Assembly: GCA_002440825.1 (NCBI GenBank)
Contig: DJVH01000096.1
Span: 5,674-69,673, forward strand
Direction: 5' to 3'
DNA from: Bacteriovoracaceae bacterium UBA6261
GTDB lineage: Bacteria; Bdellovibrionota; Bacteriovoracia; Bacteriovoracales; Bacteriovoracaceae
Length of the DNA stretch: 64,000 bases
Position numbers and translations under genes: made by a program. The notes under the pieces were generated by a model. The model was not told the DNA's origin. It searched no databases and saw only the letters and a list, made by a program, of their open reading frames with translations. Positions 53,246-61,338 of the stretch are shown piece after piece (positions within the stretch are counted from its first letter, which is position 1; the number at the start of each line of letters is the position of its first letter).

Positions 53246-54769
53246 ATGAAACACTGGACCAGAGAAGAGAGTAAAGAACGATTCCCCAAAGCGATTACAC
53301 CGCTTGGCTGGTCCCTTTTGCAGGTTCCTCTTGAAGCGACACTTTTTCAGATGTCAAAAACCTTTGGCGTGAAAAATTATCACACCTGGGATCTTCTTCT
53401 CTGGAAAGATAGTTATGTATATTCTCGAAAAGATTTCTTTAAAAGTTTTCGCCATCTTCAGTTTAACTACCGGCAGTTTGCAGAAATTCTGTCCGCTGTT
53501 TTTAAGGCCGCAGTAAAAACTGCGTGTGCCAGAAAGGAAAAAGGAAAATTTAAAGACCGGTTTTTTATCCGTCTCTTTTATAGTCTTTTCGGACGACAGG
53601 TGAAAGATCTGGTTGAGCGCTGGCCGGAAGAGAAAATTCACTTAAAAAAAATTATGGGCAGAGATTTTCAGCTGCAGAAGATTACTTCTCTCAACTATGA
53701 GCTTTTTGTTCAGATCAAAAATCAAATGCAGGAAGACAGCAGGATTTTTTTTGCCGAGGATTTCAATGTCTATTTTTTAAAGAAACTGCTGTTTGAACTT
53801 TTGAAATCCGAACTGGTCAGTGCCGGTGTCAGTACTGATAAAGCTGAAAGTTTGATTACAGGTCTGACTTACGGCCAGGAAGAAAACTTCTCAATTCAAA
53901 TGGCGCGCGATTTTCAGAATGAATCAATGTCGACGGAAGAGTTGAAAAAACGCTACGGTCACCTGACAGACAACTGGGATCTCTTTGCGCCGACGTTAGG
54001 TGAAACTGAAGAATTCTGGAAATTCAGAAAAGCACCGAAGTTGAAAGAATTGTCTGCAACCAACACTCAAGAGGAAGTCCGAAGCTTATTGGAATGGAAT
54101 CCAAAAATCGACGAGATGATGACATGGTTTGAAAAACTGGTGATCATTGATGAAGATTTGCGGGCCTATAGTTCATTGCAATACCCGCAGGCCCGGGAAT
54201 TGATGGCCCTGGTGGAAAAAAGCGAACCCTATAAGGAACTTGTAGTTAAAGAAAACTCTATCTATTTTCTGGACTTGATTGAAATAGAGCACGCTCTCAA
54301 GAAAAAAGATTTTCATCCCTATTTTGATTTGCTTGAACCGAGAAGAGAAGCCTTTCTTAAGGCCTTAACCGTCAATCCTCCTTTCGAATTCATTCAACAC
54401 GATAATGGACGCTTTGAAGAACTTAAAAAAATTGAGAGCAACAGTCGGGCTTTGGAAGGTGGTGTATGCGTTTCTCACGGAATTGTAAGTGGAGAAATTG
54501 TCGTCGTGAAAGGTCTGGATGATATCGCCCGAATCAGCAAACAAACCATCATCGTACTCGCCAGTGCCACTCCTGTTTACGCACCTCTTTATGCACTCTG
54601 TGGTGGAATAATTTCCGAAATGGGAGGACAATTAAGCCACGGGGCCATTGTCGCCAGAGAGTTCGGCATTCCCATGTTGACGGGTGTGGAAAATGCCTGT
54701 GTAATTTTAAAAAACGGACAAAGTGTCATCCTTGATGCTGATCAGGGTGTTGTTAAGGTGCAATCATGA
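53246..54769 (+). CDS. PEP-synthase/rifampin-phosphotransferase-like protein lacking the ATP-grasp domain
   Basis: A 507-residue protein. Its N-terminus HWTREESKERFPKAITPLGW resembles the linker/acceptor region that follows the ATP-grasp domain in PEP synthase/RifP-like proteins. The C-terminal about 100 residues are the swivelling phosphohistidine domain: GGVCVSHGIVSGEIVVVKGL and GGQLSHGAIVAREFGIPML with His465 as the phospho-carrier. There is no ATP-grasp domain, so it cannot phosphorylate itself from ATP alone. The next gene, overlapping by 4 bases, has one. The pair may share phosphate in trans. Confidence 0.85.
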   Translation: MKHWTREESKERFPKAITPLGWSLLQVPLEATLFQMSKTFGVKNYHTWDLLLWKDSYVYSRKDFFKSFRHLQFNYRQFAEILSAVFKAAVKTACARKEKGKFKDRFFIRLFYSLFGRQVKDLVERWPEEKIHLKKIMGRDFQLQKITSLNYELFVQIKNQMQEDSRIFFAEDFNVYFLKKLLFELLKSELVSAGVSTDKAESLITGLTYGQEENFSIQMARDFQNESMSTEELKKRYGHLTDNWDLFAPTLGETEEFWKFRKAPKLKELSATNTQEEVRSLLEWNPKIDEMMTWFEKLVIIDEDLRAYSSLQYPQARELMALVEKSEPYKELVVKENSIYFLDLIEIEHALKKKDFHPYFDLLEPRREAFLKALTVNPPFEFIQHDNGRFEELKKIESNSRALEGGVCVSHGIVSGEIVVVKGLDDIARISKQTIIVLASATPVYAPLYALCGGIISEMGGQLSHGAIVAREFGIPMLTGVENACVILKNGQSVILDADQGVVKVQS

Positions 54770-57198
54770 TTGAGACATCAACCTCTTCAGTAGGAGGGAA
54801 GGCCAGCTCTCTTCTTAAATTAAAGGAAGCAGGTTTTCCGGTTCCCGATTTTGCGATCGTTCCAACCACTATTTTTAAACAGGCACGCGAAAATAAATTT
54901 TTATCAATTCCCCCGGCCTTTGAAGCCGAGCTCTCTTCCATCCTGAAAGCTTTTTCAACTTCAGTAGCGGTAAGATCCTCAGCTAGTAAAGAAGATGGTA
55001 GTGCCCAGTCTTTTGCAGGTTTGTTTGAAACTTATCTGGATATTCAGGGTGAAGCTGAAATTAAAAAGAGTATTTTGAAATGCTGGCAATCAACCAACAC
55101 TGACCGCACCCAAAAATATTGTGAAAAGAATGGTCTGCAAGTCGACGAACTCGAAATGGCCGTCGTCATTCAGGAGTATATCGAGCCGGATTTTGCCGGC
55201 GTTCTCTTCACTGTCAATCCGATTACCGGTGACGACCGTGAAATTTTGATAGAGGCCTGTCAGGGCTCAGGCGAGAAACTTGTTTCCGGCCTGGTGAATC
55301 CAAGCCGCTTTATTCTCAACCGCTTTGAAAAGGTCTTGATCAAGGAAAGCCAGGATCAATTGAAACTGAATCCCGATGAAAAGATCCTCCTTCATTTAAA
55401 AAAGCTGGCCCTTAATATTCAGGCCCATTACGGCGCTCCTCAGGACATCGAGTTTGCGGTGAAAAACGGAAAGGTTTATATTTTACAAAGCCGACCTGTG
55501 ACCCGCATCCAGTTTTCAAAAGAGATGGGAGAGTGGACTACATCTGATTTTCGCGATGGTGGGGTTTCTTCAGCAGTTGTTTCTCCTGTGATGTGGAGCC
55601 TTTATGAAAAAATTTTTGCCACAACACTGCCGCAGTATTTTGTAAAATTAAAATTAATCACTGAGATAGAAGCAAAAAAAATCACCTGGTATAAAGTTTT
55701 TTACGGAAGACCATATTGGAACCTTCGAGCTGTGAAGGATATTCAGGAAACTCTTCCTGGCTATAATGAAAGAAACTTCGACACTGACATGGCATTGCCC
55801 ATCAATTATGAAGGTGATGGTGTGACAACGGGATTCTCCGTCAAAGGAATTATGAAAGCGCTGCCGGTTCTGGGCGCTCTTCATAAGGAATACGATCTGC
55901 AAAAAGAGCGCAGCGAAACGCTCCTGAAGAATTTCCAATCTCTGGAAGAGCACTATTTAAATCTCGATCTGAGAAAATGTTCGGATGCTGAATTGTCTGC
56001 TTCCTTTAAAAAGCTTATTGAAAAAGATTTTACCTATGTGGAATCAGAATATTTTCAAACCATCTACAATGCTTCAAATGCAAAGCTGGAATTTTCTGAT
56101 GAATTAAAATTTTATAAAACAATTGATCCGGCCCTGGAATTCGTTAATCTCATTTCCGAACTTGGCGAATTAAAAGTGACCGGTCCCGCTCATTTTTTGA
56201 CTGACCTGAGAAAAGTCTGGCCGATGAAAAATCCGGAGGCTCAACAGGTCCTGGATTCATTGCTTGCAAGAAAGACCGCGATCAAGCTTGATGACTTAAA
56301 AGTGGACAGCTATCTTCACGAACGGTTCACTTATTTTTGCAAAAATTATTATTTCCACAGCGAACGCGAACTGGATCTGTCTGTACCGCGATGGAGTGAG
56401 GATCTTCATTTTGCACTGAAAACACTTCAAACCTTAATGAAGACCCCGGAAACTCAAACGAGTGAGCACAAAGTCTATAAGACAGAATTGACGAGATTGA
56501 AGCGTGCCCACTCAAAAAGCTGGAAAAGAATCATTCCTGGTCAGCTGAAAGGCACCATGGAAAAACTCCAACGAATCCGCACTTTCCTATGGCTGCGTGA
56601 AGAAGTGAGAGACCGGTCAACTCGCATGTATTATTTCATTCGTCTGCATCTTATCGAACTGGGTCTTCGCACCGGGCTTCATGATCAGATTTTTTACCTT
56701 TCATGGCAGGAGATTTTTTCCTTTATAGAGAAAAAAACGACAGTAGAGGAACTGCAAACGAAAGCGGAACAAACAAGGCTTTACGCCGAAGGCTACCGCC
56801 ATTTTAAAAATAAAAATGAAATTGGTTTTCGTTTTAACCATGCCAGTTGGAAAGCTCAATCAAAAAAAATTAATGGCAAAACAAGTTTCTTCGGTATCGG
56901 TTGCAGTGCCGGAACCATCAGGGCACGTGCCTGCGTGATCAATGATATTGCCGAAGCTTCTCAGCTCAAGCCGGGGGAAATTATGGTTGTGCCTTTTACT
57001 GATCCAGGGTGGACTCCGCTTTTTAGCCTTGCCGCAGGCGTAGTGACTGAAACAGGAGGATTGCTCTCGCATGCAGCGCTGATTTCACGGGAGTATGGAA
57101 TTCCTTGTGTTTTAAATATCAACGGTGCAACGGAATCGATTCCTCACGGGGCCATGATTGAAATAGATGGTAACGAAGGACGAGTGACTATTCTATGA
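54766..57198 (+). CDS. PEP-synthase/rifampin-phosphotransferase-like enzyme (ATP-grasp plus His domain)
   Basis: An 810-residue protein. Residues about 1-245 are the PPDK/PEPS-type ATP-grasp domain: SVGGKASSLLKLKEAGFPVP, SVAVRSSASKEDGSAQSFAG, and AGVLFTVNPITGDDREILIE. A middle domain (about 250-690) begins with WTTSDFRDGGVSSAVVSPVM and probably binds the acceptor. The swivelling domain ends with GGLLSHAALISREYGIPCVL, His769. RifP-type enzymes use ATP to phosphorylate a small-molecule hydroxyl through this His. The C-terminal PEP/pyruvate barrel of true PEP synthase is absent, which favours a RifP-like phosphotransferase. ATGA overlaps on both sides. A lipid or sphingoid acceptor is inference. 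Confidence 0.85.
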   Translation: MIETSTSSVGGKASSLLKLKEAGFPVPDFAIVPTTIFKQARENKFLSIPPAFEAELSSILKAFSTSVAVRSSASKEDGSAQSFAGLFETYLDIQGEAEIKKSILKCWQSTNTDRTQKYCEKNGLQVDELEMAVVIQEYIEPDFAGVLFTVNPITGDDREILIEACQGSGEKLVSGLVNPSRFILNRFEKVLIKESQDQLKLNPDEKILLHLKKLALNIQAHYGAPQDIEFAVKNGKVYILQSRPVTRIQFSKEMGEWTTSDFRDGGVSSAVVSPVMWSLYEKIFATTLPQYFVKLKLITEIEAKKITWYKVFYGRPYWNLRAVKDIQETLPGYNERNFDTDMALPINYEGDGVTTGFSVKGIMKALPVLGALHKEYDLQKERSETLLKNFQSLEEHYLNLDLRKCSDAELSASFKKLIEKDFTYVESEYFQTIYNASNAKLEFSDELKFYKTIDPALEFVNLISELGELKVTGPAHFLTDLRKVWPMKNPEAQQVLDSLLARKTAIKLDDLKVDSYLHERFTYFCKNYYFHSERELDLSVPRWSEDLHFALKTLQTLMKTPETQTSEHKVYKTELTRLKRAHSKSWKRIIPGQLKGTMEKLQRIRTFLWLREEVRDRSTRMYYFIRLHLIELGLRTGLHDQIFYLSWQEIFSFIEKKTTVEELQTKAEQTRLYAEGYRHFKNKNEIGFRFNHASWKAQSKKINGKTSFFGIGCSAGTIRARACVINDIAEASQLKPGEIMVVPFTDPGWTPLFSLAAGVVTETGGLLSHAALISREYGIPCVLNINGATESIPHGAMIEIDGNEGRVTIL

Positions 57199-58238
57199 AA
57201 AAGGAAATAGAGTATATCAATTCACTGATAAAAGATTATCCGCGATCAACTTCGCAATTAAATTATCCTTTTCATTCTGATGCTGAAATCCTGAAAATGC
57301 CGGATGGATATCTTGGCGTCAGTGTCGACGCTGTCAGCGAAGAAATAAATTTAAAACTCATTCATAATCCCGAAACGCTCGGCTGGATGACAGTTACTGC
57401 AAGTGCCTCTGACCTGGCGGCCATCGGTTTAAAAACTGACAAAATCAGCATCCTGCTTAAAACTTCTTCTGAAACAACGGAATGGAAAAACCTGTTTAAG
57501 AAAGGTGTTGATGAAGCTGCACGCGAGTATCAAATCGATGAGGTCGAAGAAGTTTTGACAACTGGAAGCGAAACCCTTTCAGCCTGCACGGCTTATGGAT
57601 TCTCAAAAACAAAACCAGCGCTTTCTCGTGTCGGATTAGAAGAAGGCGATCTCCTTTATTTAACCGGCCCCATCGGGTGGGGAAATGCCACTGCTCTTGC
57701 CAATATTGCCATCAGAAAAATGGCCCCTGGAATTGCTGATCTCATCGACACATCTTACAGACCTAAAGCGCGTTTTAAAGAAGCAGCTTTCATTTCGCAA
57801 TTTGGCCAAGTTTGCATTGATACAAGCGATGGTCTGCTGGCCACTTTGAAATGGCTGGAAATTTTTAATCATAGAAAATTGAAAATAGACTATTCCAAAA
57901 AACTTTTTCACCCGATCGCCCTTGATGTTGCAGAGAAAACCAAAGTAGATCCGTGGCTTTTTTTAGCTTCTCAAAATGGAGAATTCGAATTGTTATTTGC
58001 AGTTTCAGGAGAGAGAAGCGGTAGCTTTGAAAAATCCTGTCAGGAAAATGGATTCTCTTTTCTTCGAATCGGTTCGGTCGAAGAAGGAGAAGGTCTGGCA
58101 TTAATGATTCAGGGAAAAGAAAAAACAATCGTCGTTGACCAATTGCTGGACATGCTTCAAGAAGGTGTGGAACCCGAGACATATATAAAAAACATGCTCG
58201 GATTTGCGGCGGTCAATGGAATTAAACTGGAAGGATAA
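57195..58238 (+). CDS. ThiL/PurM-like ATP-dependent kinase homologue with altered GGDT motif
   Basis: A 347-residue AIR-synthase-superfamily protein. N-terminal half: PFHSDAEILKMPDGYLGVSV followed by DAVSEEIN (equivalent to the metal site of thiamine-monophosphate kinase) and TASASDLAAIGLKTDKISIL. Where ThiL has GGDT the sequence is VLTTGSETLSACTAYGF. C-terminal half: GDLLYLTGPIGWGNATALAN, CIDTSDGLLATLKWL and SQNGEFELLFAVSG. So the substrate half is normal while one metal-binding motif is changed. The small gene at 61049 encodes the missing-type GGDT segment separately. It could phosphorylate a pathway intermediate. Confidence 0.85.
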   Translation: MKKEIEYINSLIKDYPRSTSQLNYPFHSDAEILKMPDGYLGVSVDAVSEEINLKLIHNPETLGWMTVTASASDLAAIGLKTDKISILLKTSSETTEWKNLFKKGVDEAAREYQIDEVEEVLTTGSETLSACTAYGFSKTKPALSRVGLEEGDLLYLTGPIGWGNATALANIAIRKMAPGIADLIDTSYRPKARFKEAAFISQFGQVCIDTSDGLLATLKWLEIFNHRKLKIDYSKKLFHPIALDVAEKTKVDPWLFLASQNGEFELLFAVSGERSGSFEKSCQENGFSFLRIGSVEEGEGLALMIQGKEKTIVVDQLLDMLQEGVEPETYIKNMLGFAAVNGIKLEG

Positions 58239-58241
58239 TGA

Positions 58242-59561
58242 ATGAGTGTTGAAAATAAAACTGAAGGATTTGTCGGTGAGAATTTTAATCTGGAAGATTT
58301 GCCGATTGAAGATCCTTCCAAATTTCACCTTCTCAATCTGAAAGATGTTTTCGGAAAACAGATAAAAGGAAATATCGAAACGTTTGAAAATATTTTTCGC
58401 CCTCTTTATCAAAAAGGGTTTCTTCTTTATCACAGAGAAGTTTGTTCTCCCATGGCCCCCGTTGTTCAGGTTCTGGATCATACAACCGGTCAGAAAAAAG
58501 AAATGCTGATGTTCGGGTCAAACAATTACCTTGGTTTTGCCAACGATGAAAAAATTAAAGAAAAAGTTATAAAAACAGTGCAGGACTATGGAATCGGCAT
58601 GGCCGGCCCGATGATCTTAAATGGATCAGGAAGCATGCAAAAAGAACTGGAGCGAAAACTTGCCGACTTCAAAGGTAAAGAAGATGCGATTGTTCTTCCC
58701 AGCGGCTATCAGGCCAATCTCGCCTGGGTCAATTCTTTGATCACAGACAGTGCTGTTCTTCTCTATGACGAAGCCTCGCACGCTTCATTAATCGATGCCA
58801 TTCGCCTTGGTAAAAAACGTGCTTTTCGCTTTCTTGCTCAAAACATGCAAAGCCTGGAAGAAATGTTGATCAAATACAGAGGTGAGGACGCCAACCGCGA
58901 TATCTTTGTTTGTCTGCAAGGAGTTTATTCCATGAGCGGTGAAGTGGCTGACTTGAAAACCGCCGCTGATCTCTGTGAAAAATACCGCGCTTATCTTGTT
59001 ATTGATGATGCCCATGGCACAGGTGTTCTTGGAAAAGGCAAAGGAACGGCCGAGCATTTTGGAGTCAGTTCCAAAGTTTTTCTGACTATGGGAACCTTTT
59101 CTAAATCCTTTGCCGTCACCGGTGGTTTTCTGGCCGGCGATAAAAAAACAATAAACTTCATTCGCTTTTTTGCCAGACCTTATTTTTTCACTGCGGCCAT
59201 TCCTCCGATGATTGCTTCGGCCGTCATTGCCGGAATTGATGAGATTGAATCTCACCCTGAGCGCGTCCAGCGCGTTCTGGAGAATGCTGAATATTTAAGA
59301 TCAGAGCTGGATAAAGCAGGAATTCGTTATATTAAAACCGGATCGGCAGTTGTTCCGGTGTTTCCACCGGAAGGAAGTGTCTTCCGCAAAATTGCCCTTG
59401 AACTTCATCATGAAGGTTTATTCATTAATCCGATTGAACCACCGGCGGTGGCACTAGGAACTGAGCGATTCAGAATGTCGGTCATGGCCACGCACTCACA
59501 CGAAGATATCAATAGGGCCGTTGCCATCATGAAAAAAGTTTTTGACAGGGCCAGAGGGTAA
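58242..59561 (+). CDS. Alpha-oxoamine synthase, serine palmitoyltransferase-like
   Basis: A 439-residue PLP enzyme that joins an amino acid to an acyl thioester with loss of CO2. Signatures are FGSNNYLGFANDEKI near residue 90, DEASHASLIDAIRL near 175, DDAHGTGVLGKGKG, and the PLP Lys288 in GTFSKSFAVTGGF, followed by RPYFFTAAIPPMI. The GTFSKS and RPYxFTAxxPP forms resemble serine palmitoyltransferases rather than KBL or BioF. A long N-terminal extension of about 60 residues is present. Together with an SDR and a lipid kinase in the operon this suggests a sphingoid or related aminolipid. A cysteate-type substrate (sulfonolipid) is an alternative. Confidence 0.85.
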   Translation: MSVENKTEGFVGENFNLEDLPIEDPSKFHLLNLKDVFGKQIKGNIETFENIFRPLYQKGFLLYHREVCSPMAPVVQVLDHTTGQKKEMLMFGSNNYLGFANDEKIKEKVIKTVQDYGIGMAGPMILNGSGSMQKELERKLADFKGKEDAIVLPSGYQANLAWVNSLITDSAVLLYDEASHASLIDAIRLGKKRAFRFLAQNMQSLEEMLIKYRGEDANRDIFVCLQGVYSMSGEVADLKTAADLCEKYRAYLVIDDAHGTGVLGKGKGTAEHFGVSSKVFLTMGTFSKSFAVTGGFLAGDKKTINFIRFFARPYFFTAAIPPMIASAVIAGIDEIESHPERVQRVLENAEYLRSELDKAGIRYIKTGSAVVPVFPPEGSVFRKIALELHHEGLFINPIEPPAVALGTERFRMSVMATHSHEDINRAVAIMKKVFDRARG

Positions 59562-59562
59562 A

Positions 59563-60174
59563 ATGAAAGTTGTCACTCTCGTCGGTGCGGATGCCTCAGG
59601 CAAAGATACACAATTAGCAAAACTCAAAGATCACTTCGAGAGTCTTGGAAAGAAAGTTCAAGTTATAACGATCTGGGATTCTCTTGGAGAATTTGCAGCG
59701 ATACCGGACAAGAAAATTCTTAAGCAGACAATTGAAACTTTTCTGCTGAGTTATGAGCCAGAAGCCCGAAGTTTTTTCCTGCTGTCATGTTTGAAAAATT
59801 CAGAAAGTAAAATGCGTTCAGATGTGGACTATGTTTTTCTAAACGGTTTTTTTCATAAATACTGGGCTTCAGAAGCTGCTTATGGGGTCTCCCATGATCT
59901 CTGGAAAAAAAATTGTTCACACTTTCATCGTTCAGATGTGACGATTTATTTAAACACTTCACTTGAACAGTGTCTTCAAAGAAAAGAAGAATGGTCCAAT
60001 TATGAACAGGGCAAAGGCCGATTTTATGGTAAGGCTATTGCTTCACGCGAACTCTTTCAAAAAAAACTGCATACTGAACTGGATAAAATAATGGATGGCC
60101 TGAGCGATGTTTCCGTCATCAAGGGTGATCATTCTGCAGAACAAGTCTTTAAGGAATTGCTCAAACTGCTATGA
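59563..60174 (+). CDS. Thymidylate-kinase-like P-loop protein
   Basis: A 203-residue P-loop kinase starting at ATG 59563 with GAGGG before it, one base after the previous stop. The phosphate loop reads VGADASGKDTQ; the residue after the lysine, usually Ser or Thr, is Asp. YVFLNGFFHKYWASEAA takes the place of the dTMP-kinase DR(Y/F) motif and CLQRKEEWSNYEQGKGRF the lid region. It may be a kinase for a nucleoside, lipid or alcohol rather than for dTMP. ATGA overlap with the next gene. Confidence 0.8.
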   Translation: MKVVTLVGADASGKDTQLAKLKDHFESLGKKVQVITIWDSLGEFAAIPDKKILKQTIETFLLSYEPEARSFFLLSCLKNSESKMRSDVDYVFLNGFFHKYWASEAAYGVSHDLWKKNCSHFHRSDVTIYLNTSLEQCLQRKEEWSNYEQGKGRFYGKAIASRELFQKKLHTELDKIMDGLSDVSVIKGDHSAEQVFKELLKLL

Positions 60175-61058
60175 AAACCATTTTTTTAAATCCACAATCC
60201 TGCAGCGGTCTTTCACTTTCTAAATGGGAAAAGATCAAGGGCAGCATTCCAGATTTAAAAAACTACAGGATCGTTGATAATTTTTATCAGCTTGACTGGA
60301 ATCAACTGGAGATTGCCGAAGGCGATACTTTTATTTCAGCAGGTGGGGATGGAACACTTCATTCAATGGTGAATGCTTTGATTGCGGCCAGAGGACTTTC
60401 GGTCCTGGAAAAAATCAGCTTCGGCCATATTGGTTTAGGAAGCAACAACAGTTTTCTTCGTCCGTATTCTGAATGCAAAACGTTCTTTGGTATAGCTATG
60501 AGAATTTCAGAGAAAGCGGAACTCAGTGATCTGATAGAAATAACAATTGATGATGAACAAAAAATTTACTGCGTGGCCAATGCTTCGGCAGGGTTTCTCG
60601 CTTCAGCCAATCAGCTGTTTAATACCGAAAAAGACATTGCTTACCTGAAAAAAATGAATTCAGATGCGGCCGATGTCTACACTTTCTTCAAAGCACTTTT
60701 CTCATGGACTCCCATTACTATCAGCACAGCGGATGAAACGAAGGGAATTACAAACCTTCACTTTATGAAACGACCTTATTATGCCGCCGATCTGGGGTTT
60801 CCTGAAGAGATCCCGGCACGCAATGAGAAGTTCCGGTTTAACATCTTATTAGCGCGTCCCAAACAAGAAGTGCTTACAAGATTTATGCAGATGCTTCTTT
60901 TTAAGAAATTTGAGTATGGCCGCGATCAGACTGACGAGCTGAGCTCATTCACCTTTGAATCAGCTAAGGCCATTCCACTGGAAGCTGACGGTGAAATTTA
61001 CTTCGGAAAAAAATTTGAAATAAGAATTTGTGAAACCGGGATCAAGTTATGCAGGTAG
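60171..61058 (+). CDS. Diacylglycerol-kinase-family lipid kinase
   Basis: A 295-residue kinase of the DAGK/sphingosine kinase/ceramide kinase family. The catalytic motif SAGGDGTLHSMVNAL (residues 57-71) and GLGSNNSFLRPY (position of the usual GTxN(D/S)) are in place, with KDIAYLKKMNSDAADVYTFF and the C-terminal ESAKAIPLEADGEIY for the acidic loop (usually DGE). It would phosphorylate a lipid hydroxyl with ATP. Bacterial ceramide kinase belongs to this family, so an acceptor made by the SPT-like enzyme is plausible. It overlaps the next gene by 10 bases. Confidence 0.88.
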   Translation: MKTIFLNPQSCSGLSLSKWEKIKGSIPDLKNYRIVDNFYQLDWNQLEIAEGDTFISAGGDGTLHSMVNALIAARGLSVLEKISFGHIGLGSNNSFLRPYSECKTFFGIAMRISEKAELSDLIEITIDDEQKIYCVANASAGFLASANQLFNTEKDIAYLKKMNSDAADVYTFFKALFSWTPITISTADETKGITNLHFMKRPYYAADLGFPEEIPARNEKFRFNILLARPKQEVLTRFMQMLLFKKFEYGRDQTDELSSFTFESAKAIPLEADGEIYFGKKFEIRICETGIKLCR

Positions 61059-61336
61059 AAAACTTAATGACCCTATCGAGAAATTTTTCAGGTGAACCTG
61101 ATCAACTTCTGATCGATGTAAGAACTTTTTTACAGGATGTTTCAGCGAAAAAGAAAAATTCCCGTCTTCACCTGGTTCATGCGCTGGTTTTTTCCAGTTC
61201 TATGTCTGAGCAGGAAACATTCAATATCAATCATCGTCTTTCCGAGATCTACAAAGAAACCGGCTTCAGTGTTCTTGGTGGAGATACCTCCTCAGGAAAT
61301 GAGTTCAACGTTTTTATTTCAACCATAGTGTACTGA
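61049..61336 (+). CDS. Small PurM-N-like protein with GGDT motif
   Basis: A 95-residue protein. Its end, ETGFSVLGGDTSSGNEFNVF, matches the GGDT metal-binding segment of ThiL/PurM N-terminal domains, and RLHLVHALVFSSSMSEQETF corresponds to the strand and helix before it. It holds no nucleotide-binding C-terminal half. The full-length ThiL-like protein six genes... earlier at 57195 has a changed motif at that position, so this protein could complete its metal site in trans. It starts inside the lipid kinase gene and is followed by a lipoprotein gene 2 bases later. Confidence 0.7.
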   Translation: MQVENLMTLSRNFSGEPDQLLIDVRTFLQDVSAKKKNSRLHLVHALVFSSSMSEQETFNINHRLSEIYKETGFSVLGGDTSSGNEFNVFISTIVY

Positions 61337-61338
61337 AC

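Noticed and set aside
59563..60174. Annotation of this protein as the housekeeping thymidylate kinase
   Set aside because: Changed P-loop, no clear dTMP-recognition motif, and operon context argue against a housekeeping role; left as Tmk-like.
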